From Strongylocentrotus droebachiensis (lineage: Eukaryota; Echinodermata; Echinoidea; Camarodonta; Strongylocentrotidae): a DNA stretch of 64,000 bases. The stretch spans positions 1 through 64,000 of the forward strand of contig JAVYIG010009862.1 of assembly GCA_035222895.1 (NCBI GenBank), given 5' to 3'. The first letter of the stretch is position 1; each line of letters begins with the position of its first letter. Both the position numbers and the translations under genes were made by a program. Shown in pieces: positions 23,208 to 51,480 of this stretch. Below the pieces are notes generated by a model. It saw nothing but the letters and a program-made list of their open reading frames with translations, had not been told where the DNA came from and did not search any database.

Positions 23208-23863
23208 CCTGCTGGAAAGAACACACACATTCACACTCATTCACAGTTTGAATTACACTGTGAATCACCGTGTGCTCCACAATATTAAATTGGGGCGTTT
23301 TCACACTGTGGTCGACTCGTTTCACACTGTGGTTCACAGTGTGGATAACCGGAAAAGGAAAGAACACACTCATTCACACTCATTCACAGTGTGCTCCACA
23401 ATGTTAAATTGGGGCGTTTTCACATTGTGCTCGATTCGTTTCACACTGTGGTTCACAGTGTGGATAACCGGAAAAGGAAATCACACACTCATTCACACTC
23501 ATTCACAGTGTGAATCACACTGTGAATCACAGTGTGCTCCACAATGTTAAATTGGGGCGTTTTGCGCTCGATTCGTTTCACACTGTGGTTCACAGTGTGG
23601 ATAACCGGAAAAGGAAAGAACACACTCATTCACACTCATTCACAGTGTGAATCACACTGTGTTTCACACTGTGAATCATAGTGTGCTCCACAATGTTAAA
23701 TTGGGGCGTTTTCACATTGTGCTCGATACGTTTCACACTGTGGTTCACAGTGTGGATAACCGGAAAAGGAAATCACACACTCATTCACACTCATTAACAG
23801 TGTGAATCACACTGTGTTTCACACTGTGTATGAGTGTGAATGAGTATGTTCTTTCCAGCAGGA
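23208..23863. mobile_element. Nested foldback element filled with tandem satellite (656 bp)
   Basis: Inverted ends CCTGCTGGAAAGAACA / TGTTCTTTCCAGCAGG are flanked by GTC on both sides (23,205-23,207 and 23,864-23,866). The empty site survives in the inverted partner arm near 26,053, where the sequence reads directly across. The interior has about four direct repeats of 120-180 bp built from AATTGGGGCGTTTT, TTCACACTGTGGTTCACAGT, GGATAACCGGAAAAGGAAA and CACTCATTCACACTCATT, with many short palindromes of CACACTGTG type. Confidence 0.82.
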
Positions 23864-24057
23864 GTCACTCGTGTGATTTGCTGTCTACTTTCAAAACTCA
23901 GCTCAAGATATACCTATTCCACACTGCGTTCAAATATCCACTATCCATGAGCAAACCATGGACAGCAGTGTGCGATTCTTGTTTCCCAGTCTCATCAGCG
24001 CATTCTTTTGATGGAGCAATTAGATAGTCGCGCTCTACAATTTTCCGAATTGGATTA

Positions 24058-24174
24058 CAGTGGACAATAAAGACCTAAACTGTTTGCAAAAGCAATTCTG
24101 AGACTCGGATGAAATGAATGGAACCGAGTCTCAGAATTGCTTTTGCAAACAGTTTAGGTCTTTATTGTCCACTG
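24058..24174. repeat. Perfect 51-bp-arm inverted repeat (hairpin), 15-nt loop
   Basis: Positions 24,058-24,108 are the exact reverse complement of 24,124-24,174, starting CAGTGGACAATAAAGACC and closing GAGACTCGG with a 15-base spacer. I checked the arms base by base and found no mismatch. It lies near the middle of the larger inverted-repeat element. Such perfection implies a very recent origin, for example a fold-back replication error or terminal inversion. Confidence 0.92.
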
Positions 24175-24369
24175 GAGTTCTCATCAACGAAACTCTATAC
24201 TGGAATGATCAATTTAAATACATTGCAGTATGAATATCACGTACAATGTAATGTACGCATATATTATAAACGTCGTCACTATGGTTTTTCGAATTTCTTA
24301 TTTATGCTGTACAATAATATGATTTTATTACCTTTTATTTCATATTGTGGTTTTGATGTGGGAAAACAC

Positions 24370-24850
24370 TAAGTGCAATACGGATATTATTTATTTGTTA
24401 CAAAAGAACGCAATCCGTGTTTGTTAAAATGCAAGTTACCATTATCACACAAAATCCTTTATTCTATATAGTTTGAAAACATTAACAGTTAAATATATCA
24501 ATGTTGTACAACCATGTTTCGCCTACAGAAAAACAGCTTCCTGGGCCATTTTCTATTCTGTATCAACTGAATGAAGATATCCACTCCTACCCTACAAGAC
24601 AATCTACTAAATTCCGTTCGTCCAGTCCAAAAACTGTTGTAGCCCTTATTTCCATTCGCCACACTGGCCCAGATATAATTATGGAATTCTCTTCCCACTG
24701 ATACCCGTACTGCGCTTTCACTGTACTCTTAAAAAAAGAAATCGGTCAAAGCTTTTCTTCTTTCACAGTACATGTATCTTGCACAACAGATATTTCAATT
24801 AAAATATGTTACCGTAATGAATATGTATAATGATGTAAACCAGTTATTGC
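24370..24850 (+). pseudogene. Degenerate non-LTR retrotransposon (LINE) 3' fragment
   Basis: Interrupted frames resemble the reverse-transcriptase C-terminus of CR1/L2-like LINEs: IYLLQKNAIRVC at about 24,385, then IHSYPTRQSTKF at about 24,575, then, after a one-base frame change near 24,680, WNSLPTDTRTALSLYS. The typical family order is LQKRAIR, Y.TR, then WN.LP. Stops and frameshifts show it is dead. Confidence 0.55.
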
Positions 24851-25264
24851 TGTCATGTTATTATTATTCCCTTGATAATAACCGAGGTATAATCTGATCT
24901 ACTGACCTACTGAAGCAACACAAACCTCTCATGTAGTAAGACTAACTACCTCAGTAGTTTAATAACATGTCCCTATTTTTTAAACCTGTTTTACTGCCTC
25001 TTTGGGCTGATATTTCTCAGTTTTGAATGCTTTAATACATTTTTCTTCTAAAAAACGGTAAACAACATTTTGTTCTTTTTTAAAGCCGACCGTAGATTTC
25101 AAGATTTTTGGGTCGGTCGCAAAGGACAATACAAAATCTTTTTTTTTCAGGCCTAACAAAGGCCCCAAATTGTAACACTTATGATATCTGAGTGCTAGAA
25201 GATACTGTAAATTTATTTTGCAATACCGCATGTTTCTTGTACCGCTGTTACCATATCTTTTGGG

Positions 25265-25420
25265 AATATGGCTTTGAAGAGCCATTAAAAGCCGTCACAT
25301 TTTTATTCAAATCATTCTTATTTTGTATTATCAAGGAGATTTCATGTTCTTGATGTTGAATTTATAAAAAGTCAAAAATTCTAAAATACTTTTTCACTTT
25401 TGAATATACACTGTTGGTCA
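25265..25420 (+). mobile_element. Fragment of MITE family B
   Basis: TGTATTATCAAGGAGATTTCATGTTCTTGATG, ATTTATAAAAAGTC and TTTTGAATATA match the interior of the family-B element at 30,868-31,177, but the TTTCACAAAGATCC ends are missing. A 101-codon minus-strand open frame overlaps 24,980-25,285; it is Lys-rich, resembles nothing I know and may be chance. Confidence 0.5.
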
Positions 25421-25589
25421 TAATGGTGGAATAATTATTTTTAACCCAATTAATTTTATTGAATGATTTTGACAATGATTTATTCCTAATAGATCTAAAT
25501 AATAGTATACATTCTCAGATTTTATCGAATGACAACTGGGGAGTGTTTGTTTTGCGTGACTGCTAAAACATGTGTGTGCTAAGTACTAT

Positions 25590-25745
25590 GCTAATCAACT
25601 AGGGGACCTACGTCCTTAAGTCATAACTGACAGTAATGGGGATTAATGCCTCATAAAAGGGCACTAATATAGCACATCGACTCGGTTTTGATCATTGGGG
25701 CTCACAGTAACGAGGCCTTTGATTAGCCAATGAATCATGACTGAA
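25590..25745 (-). repeat. Degraded tRNA-like SINE head (Thr-like family)
   Basis: GGGGATTAATGCCTCATAAA, GGGCACTAATATAGCACATC, GACTCGGTTTTGATCA and AACGAGGCCTTTGATTAGCC align with the better copy at 53,730-53,932 in the same orientation. The A and B boxes are eroded. Confidence 0.5.
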
Positions 25746-26612
25746 CGCAGCGAGCGCGGTACGTCGACGCCCCCACAAAAACAAAAAAACATAGAAAATG
25801 CAATAATTTTTCAATAATTCATTGCATTTTCTCCCAGTCCCCAACAGGAAAAATTCCTCTGTATAGAGCCATGCATTATGGTTCAAGGCATGCCCACATA
25901 GAAGATTTTTTTCATGTTGGGACTGGGATACAAGAATCGCACACTGCAGCCCATGATGAGGATTTTTTTTTTCTTCATGGAAATTGGCTAGTTGAATGCA
26001 GTGTGAAATAGGTATATCTTGAGCTGAGTTTTGAAAGTAGACAGCAGATCACACGAGTGACAGTAAATGAGGAAATTACAGTAAATTGCAGTTCAACCGT
26101 CGTGGATGCTATTTACCAAACGATGCTCAGGTACATTCAGTTGAACCTGCTTTAGTGACCACCTGTTTAGAAAGACCACTTGTAATATACAGACAGCGTT
26201 TTCTGTTTCCTTGAAAAGTGATTTTCTTTGAAGCTTTTGATTAAGCAGCAGGTCTTTCTAGCCAGAGTGCTGCAAGACTTATTTTTATAGGGGTGCCGCG
26301 AGAGAAATTTAGTAATATTACTAATCTATTTTGGAACGACAATATATATGAGAAACCGCTATGTATTTCTATGAAAAAAGAATATCTCAAAGATAATAAA
26401 GTGACTTTCTTTCTCGCTTGCTTCGCTCGCTAGCATTAAAAACAGGATGATTTCATGAGGCGAAGTTCCTGAATACCTCTATGTTGGGCAAAGAGGCGTC
26501 TGAATATTCTAATTGACGGGGAGGGCCCTAATATCGTCATATACGTGCGTGCAGTATGCAAGGTGCCCGAATAAATCTTTTTTTATTTATTTATATAGAA
26601 ATTACATTTTTA

Positions 26613-26930
26613 GCTGGGGGGGGGGGGGGGGGGGTAAGAGGACACTTTTTTTTTTTTTTTTTTTTTTTTGGGGGGGGGGGGGGTCCCAAAAAAATCGCAA
26701 AGACTCAGCCAGCCGCTGAATAAGAGGGGGGGGGGGGGGTAAGGTCACTTTTTTTCAAGTCAGCCATTGACATATTTTAAATATTTTTTAAATATTTTTA
26801 TTAAAAAATCCACAAAAAGGGGGGGGGGGGGTTTACAAACATTCCAGGGGGCTCACCTTCCAGGGGCAGTGACGTAATGAGAAAAAAACGTTTGGAAGGG
26901 GGGGGCACGTTAAACGTTAGAGCGTAAAAG
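26613..26930. repeat. Cluster of long G and T homopolymer runs
   Basis: G runs at about 26,616-26,634, 26,670-26,683, 26,727-26,739 and 26,819-26,831 and a T run of about 23 at 26,647-26,669. Translations are meaningless. Run lengths in such DNA are often misassembled. Confidence 0.85.
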
Positions 26931-26939
26931 GTAGAGCGT

Positions 26940-27640
26940 AAATCGGCGTGGGGTCCAGGGCCTGGGCCTCGGCAGGGGGTCAAGAGGCTGAGCCCACGGA
27001 AGCTCAGGGTTTTTAATATTTATCTACGGTCAGATGAGCATCCAGAGGCCGCCTTAGGGCCCTTGGTGGGGTCCAGGGGGCAGAGCCCCTGGAAGCTCAG
27101 GGGTTTTAGGTATTTAATTACGGTCAGATGAGCATCCGGGGGCCGCCTTAGGGCCCTTGGTGGGGTTCAGGGGGTAGAGCCCCCGGAAGCTCAGGGGTTT
27201 TAGGTATTTAATTACGGTCAGATGAGCATCCAGGGGCCCGCCTTAGGGCCTTTGGTGGGGTCTAGGGGGCAGAGCCCCCGGAAGCTCGGGGTGTTAGGTA
27301 TTTAATTACGGTCTGATGAGCATCACGGGGACCGCCTTAGGGCCCTTGGTGGGGTCCGGGGGCAGAGCCCCCTTAAGCTCTGGGGTTTTAGGCATTTAAT
27401 TACGGTCAGATGAGCATATTTTGATAACTCATTTTGTGACATTGGTCACTTATTTTTTTTCTCTCTCTTTCTTTCTTTTTCTATGTAACATACTTTTTGC
27501 AGACCATGATATAAACGCATAAAAAGGTATGAATTACAAAAAGAAAATTAAGAAAAAACACCAGAAAATCATGCCATTTCAGCAACATTTGTAAATCACT
27601 GGTATCGACTAAAAATACCCCCCCCCCCATCAGTACACTA
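26940..27640. repeat. Type B repeat, copy 2, five tandem ~117-bp units
   Basis: Units begin near 26,945, 27,062, 27,178, 27,295 and 27,356. They contain GGTGGGGTCCAGGGGGCAGA, GCCCCCGGAAGCTCAGGGG, TTTTAGGTATTTAATTACGG and TCAGATGAGCATCC. The array then runs into CATATTTTGATAACTCATTT, a TTTCT-rich stretch, a GCCATTTCAGCAACATTTG block and a C run. The order matches 2,285-2,980. Each unit keeps a GGGGGC-AGA-GCCCCC-type hairpin. Confidence 0.87.
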
Positions 27641-29075
27641 GCGTTCAGGGGCTCATGTCTTCTCACCCCTATAACAACAAACAGACACGCTTTTCCATTC
27701 GCTCACGATATGTGCACGATTTGCGTGTATCGCTATAATTATAAAAACCTCCATTGATAATAGGTGGCATGCGCAATGTTTAGGAAATTCAATTCCTGTT
27801 AACTTTCCTTTTGTTTGAATGGAATTTTATATGTGATTTAATTCAAGTTTTTATTATTGTTATGTTCTTTTGGGTTAAAATACAAAATACAAACTCCTTT
27901 ATTGCTTTTTTTTGTTTTTTGGAAGGGGAGCGACTGCCCCCCCCCTCCCCCCCCCCCCCCCCCACTTCCGGCGCCTATGAGACCCAGAGATACCCATCTC
28001 CCAGTCCCAGATCATACGACATCATCCTCCTATATTTTAGGGGAAACGAGTTTTTTTTTACAACGCCCTCTTGCGTTTCCCGCGTTACAGTAAACTCGCG
28101 GTCGCTTCAAAATGGACTCGGCAATCAGCTGTCCCGTCAAATCAACACAAGTCAAATGAGATTTTAGTTTTGCGAGCCGCAATTCCGACTGATAACGGGT
28201 GAGTTCAACTTCAGCGGGTGAATCAAAAGTATCTTTGATTGTGATAGAAATTATTGGCCGTTTTTCAACTTTAAGTAGTATTTCGGAAATTTGAGCAAAC
28301 ACGGGAATTCAGACTCGAACGAAGTCGAAGTCCCGATAACCTCCGCCCTCCCTCCTCCCTCGGTGCAACCGATCCTATCGGGAGCCCTGGCCCTGACTGG
28401 TCTCGGACAGCTCGAGACTTCGGATTCGGAAGACGGTCGACGGGAAGTTTCAGATTCGGCATTTAATTCTGTGTACACTGGAGAACTTAATCATGCAGGG
28501 TCTAATATTAATTTAGACTCTATATTACTAAAGTTAGAGTCTCTCTGTAAAATGGGTGCTGTGAAATTGGTTTGATTTTTTGAAAATAAATATTCAGTCA
28601 TTAATTACTAAAAATCTTGTTGAACTTGTTGTTGTTGTTGTTCTTGGGTTTTAGGCTGACCAATTTAACACAGGAAAGTGGGCATTTTAAAGAGGATGAT
28701 TAGATCTAGTTATGTTATAGTTGTGTAATGATTACAGTACCTGATGACTTTGATTTGTTGAAATCTGTTGAAATGCTAAAAATCTAGAAATTATGGATTT
28801 TGTAATTTATCACTCAAGCTATTTATAGAGCTGTTGTTTACTTTAATTTATTTGTTTTGCTGTGCCTGTGCCTAGCCTATGTATATTTTCAGTTTAAATA
28901 AAGATGTAGAAGCTCATGATTGATTGATTCTCAGTACCAGCCAGAACTCTTGGAAGTGAAAAGGACCAAGTCACCTGGAAAGAATTCACATTCTTCATGA
29001 GGGACAGTGCAGTGAAGGGCGTGTCACAAGGTTGCCCATTTCCATGAGCTGTTCACACACCACTCAGACGTAAAG
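27641..29075. other. MCM9 5' flank; possible old mobile fragment at 28,290-28,910
   Basis: No confident gene. C runs lie at about 27,938-27,963. From 28,291 an open frame of 94 codons without an ATG (INLDSILLKLESLCKMG near its end) is followed by an AATAAA at about 28,897, which would suit the end of a decayed retroelement or a short transcript. I recognise no family. The MCM9 5' UTR and promoter must lie in or near 28,900-29,075. Confidence 0.4.
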
Positions 29076-47766
<18,691 letters not shown>

Positions 47767-49104
47767 ATGAAGCCATGCTTGAGAAATCTATGATGTCCGT
47801 AGTCACGCCTGAGGAAAATTTTAGGGAAGAACAAAGTCACAAGGGAGGGACATATTCCTCCTTTAAAGCCCCACTGTACTCCTTGCAGCTACTTGCTCCC
47901 TCTATATAGAAAACTTCCCCAATCGGTGCCTGTTGGTCCCCCATGATCCTCTTTTTCTTATGTTAAGTGAGAGCTGAGTTGATGAGATAGCCACTTGTCA
48001 GTGACCTTGCTGGGTGGTCTAATCCCTTCTGGCCGAACTAGTACAGACGGCCTTTAACATTTTATAGCCCCTTCGCTTTAGGTAGCAATTCCTGCCCAGT
48101 ATTAAAATACTTAAAGATTAGAATAGGAAATACACTATGCTTATATAGCTTATATCACAAATATGTCCCCATGCGCTGTAATGGAGAGAAGGAGATGAAA
48201 ATACAAATATTGAGAATAGTAGTATATGCTCAGGATACTTCCTTAAGTCATCAGTTAACACTGAAAATCGTTTTTCAGAAAAAAACATTTTAGGAGGTGT
48301 TTTAAGGTTGTCAACACTATCACACATTTTGATATATTTTGGCAATTTATTCCATAGCTCTGCTGATGCAAACTGTCAAGAGCATGACCAATTATTTGAG
48401 GGATAGTCAGGAGAAACTTTTGGGAAGACCTTTCTGAAGGTTTCTGTTTGGTACGTATTGGGTAAGCAGTTCAATCAAATTCATACAAGCCAATCATTTG
48501 CATTTGCAGGCACTTGAAGGTTTTAATATTGTAAAAAAAAAAAAAAAAATTAGCTAATGCTTTGACATTTAGAACCATAGAGCTGTACACTTTTAAAGAC
48601 AAAACAATGAAGATAATAAAATCCAAAAACCGTCATGAACCCATCGAGTACCTAGTCTAACTTGACTTCCAATAAACCTGTTGGAAATTGTGAAATGAAA
48701 TAAAAATCATGTCCAAAAAGGTTGAAAATTTAGATTTTGTAACATAGTTGTGGAATATGGATATCAACTTGTGTATAAACTGACGGAGGATTTGCTTTCC
48801 TTGTATGGAAAAAATTTACTGCACAGTTTAATCTAAGCTAACTGTCTTCTCTTTGTTTTATTGGTTTTGTATAAAAGAGATGTATTTATATATGTACATT
48901 GTATATAACAATGATATCACTCAGATTACATGTAACTTCCTGTCTCATTATTTTTTTGTTAGTTACGTTTTCGCCTTGTCTTATTCTTTGTTATGTACTG
49001 CATATACTTCTGATTGGTCACATCTGCAGGCATATAGGATTGGTAGTTGACTGCTACATGATATGAAAGCCCAATGGTAAAATATTGCCTAGGAGAGAGT
49101 AAAA

Positions 49105-49125
49105 AAAAAGAGAGAGAGAGAGAGC

Positions 49126-49160
<35 letters not shown>
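49105..49160. repeat. (GA)n microsatellite
   Basis: About 50 bp of AGAGAG with one CT interruption, followed by a G run at about 49,187-49,198. Confidence 0.93.
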
Positions 49161-49161
<1 letters not shown>

Positions 49162-50220
49162 AAGAGGGGGAAAGCTAGAGGGAGAGGGGGGGGGGGGGGT
49201 GTGGAGGCAGCCAATGAAACAAAATGTGATCTTATCCCATTAGACCGAGAGTCCATAATAATTTCCTACACTAACTTAATTTGTAACTTAGTTCTATCCT
49301 ACATCAAACACTGTACCTATAATGATTAAGCCTGCAGCCCTAACCTAGCCCTGTACTTTTAACAGCTTTGAGGGCAATTTCTTTCTGTACAATCACACCC
49401 TAGACAATCAACCCCGGCCAGCTACCCCCATGACAGTTTTCCACCTGAAAACTACCCCCGGAAGATAACATGCCAATAACAAGAAAAATTACCCCTTTAG
49501 ACAATTACCCCCCCCCCCCCCTGAAGTACAGTAAAGACAGTATCCCTTGGGTTTATAGAGCTATGAATGCATTCATGTATATCACGTACATACAGCCTTA
49601 TTGATGCAAGATGCATACATGAACACATAACTACAGTATAAACAACATAATATAAGGTAATACAAGTGATAAATAACTTGTCATTCTACACGTTTATCCG
49701 TATAATCATGCAGTATATAGTAGCAACAAATCTTTATTTCATTAATTTAGTTCAGTGCAAATTAACACGCATTTTCTTCCAGCCATTTTGCTCATATAAA
49801 TGGTAAAATGCCTACTTACTGCTGTTTATTTGTTGGCCTTAAATAGAATCAATGAAAATGATAATAATACTAATACTTGTGTTATCATTATTATTATTTT
49901 GTATCTAGATCTTGAACATATAAGGGGAACCTTTGGGTTACAGAATGTGATATGTGTTCTGTAATATATATATTGAGAAGAAAAAAGATACATAGTCTAA
50001 ATATATAAACATTAAAGAAGGGAGTGAAAATTCAAAAAGAGTTGAGGGAGGCAGTAAGATAATTTTCAAACCGTTCCCGTTTCTTGTACACTTTCATTAG
50101 TGAAACATTAAAAGAAAAGGAAAGGAAATTTTGAAACGCGCGAGGTTTTGAACTCGAATGTTATCTAAATCTATTTCCCCATCGATGCCCCGCCCCCCCC
50201 CCCCGGCTTGAGGGAATTAA

Positions 50221-50492
50221 GAAATTTCAGATGGCTGGCAGAAGGGCGTTAGCTCGAATTTCAGGTAAAAAATGAAACTTTAAGCAGAAGGGCGTTAGCA
50301 CTACTCGGCTCAGACTTTTATAAAACTGACTTATTTCAACAACAAAATTGTGGTCATGTTCTTCTATAACATTTATATTAGTCTCCAATTTCAGGACGGA
50401 AAGCAGTTTAAATATAAAACAAATCTTTAAATGCGAATAATTCGAGTCGCTCGCGCGCTAATGTCCTTCTGCCAGCCATTTGAAATTTTCAG
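50221..50492. mobile_element. ~270-bp MITE with GGCTGGCAGAAGG ends
   Basis: AAATTTCAGATGGCTGGCAG then AAGGGCGTTAGC at the left is mirrored by GCTAATGTCCTTCTGCCAGC then CATTTGAAATTTTC at the right. An internal GCAGAAGGGCGTTAGC repeats at 50,283. No open frame. Confidence 0.82.
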
Positions 50493-51480
50493 ATCAGGCA
50501 TTGCGAAATATTTTGAAATACCCATTCGGGTATTCCCCCTGGGTATTCCCAAGTGCGTAGTCGGCATTGTAAACCCAACGCGCCCAACCATAGCGTGCTA
50601 GTTTACATGCACAAACCCTTATCAGTCGCGGTGTGTAACCCACAAACCCTGGTGTAACTGTTTGTCTGAATTAGGAGACTAAGCAGAATGCACAATTAGC
50701 TGCTCCTTACCACACTTATAATTATGCATGTCTCACTGGTCCAAATTTGAATACTCCTGAACTATATTTTTTTTATTTTGATTTATTAACATTTACTTCC
50801 TTCTCAACACTACAATATGAAACATAATGTATATAGTCTATACACCATATATGTAACAATTATTTCAACATAAATTAGTATACAGTAAATAATTCAGATA
50901 CGGAAGGAGGCCAAAAGGGGTCTTAGCCTAGTCCTGGGCAGTACGGTTAGCCCAATTTCAGACAACGAATTTACAAAAGTGGGCAGTAGCCCCAAATAAA
51001 ATACTGGGTTAGTTGGCCCTGCAAAAAAAAAGCAGGGCTAACTCCACCCCCCCCCCCCACCACCATCCTCCCACCCCACTCCGTGGTCGAAGGGACCGCA
51101 TGCGCGCTCCAAAAATCTCCGGTAAAGGGATACTTTTTCGCGCGACAAATTATGTTGAAGTACAGTTGGAGTCTGTGTATGAAGAATAGATGTGTGCAAA
51201 AAATGGAACATTATGTGGTATTTATTTTGTAATGCAGCATATTCGATCGATCATAACAAATACATATCACGCCTACGCCATTTATTGCGACTATAAAAAC
51301 CTGAATGCCTCTCAGATACATCTGTATGTTACATAATTATGTCAGGTTGCATATATTAGTATTCACAAAGTATAGACGAAGGACTGGAGGAGTATTAAAG
51401 TACCTTGTTGAACTTCGACAGTGTCTAGAGACTCTCCTGGTGTGCTTTTAAGGCCTCCTTGAAAGATTTAGAAAGAGGCT

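Larger units (their letters stand above)
22720..26612. mobile_element. ~3.9-kb long-inverted-repeat element (foldback composite)
   Basis: The left arm (about 22,720-24,000, minus the nested insertion at 23,208-23,863) and the right arm (about 25,910-26,612) are inverted copies of 600-700 bp. Matching blocks include TAAAAATGTAATTTC and GGGCACCTTGC at the ends, then ATATTCAG, GCCCAACAT, GTAATATTACTAA, CGCGGCACCCC, AACCTGCTTTAGTGACCACC and CTCAGCTCAAGATATACCTA. Part of the arm is shared with the short foldback family at 33,046 and 37,032. The interior carries a perfect hairpin, a LINE relic and other repeats; no transposase was found. The right arm abuts long G and T runs. Clear target-site duplications were not found, so exact termini are uncertain. 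Confidence 0.75.
47767..51480. other. MCM9 3' flank and HECT-gene 5' flank, repeat-rich
   Basis: The likely MCM9 3' UTR starts here; no poly(A) site can be fixed, though AATAAA occurs near 48,671. A repeat at 47,865-48,060 is shared with 53,230-53,400, and another at 48,120-48,400 with 40,100-40,330. A (GA)n tract lies at about 49,108-49,157, C runs at 49,507 and 50,190, and a block at 51,050-51,155 is shared with 58,990-59,075. No coding exon was recognised. Confidence 0.6.

Noticed and set aside
23248..23550. 100-codon frame with HTHSHS-like repeats
   Set aside because: Falls entirely in the tandem satellite nested in the foldback element.
24980..25285. 101-codon minus-strand Lys-rich frame
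   Set aside because: No recognised family, overlaps a MITE relic, includes A runs that favour chance open frames; noted in the MITE entry only.
28291..28575. 94-codon plus-strand frame upstream of MCM9
   Set aside because: No ATG start and no recognised domain; kept only as a remark on a possible mobile fragment.
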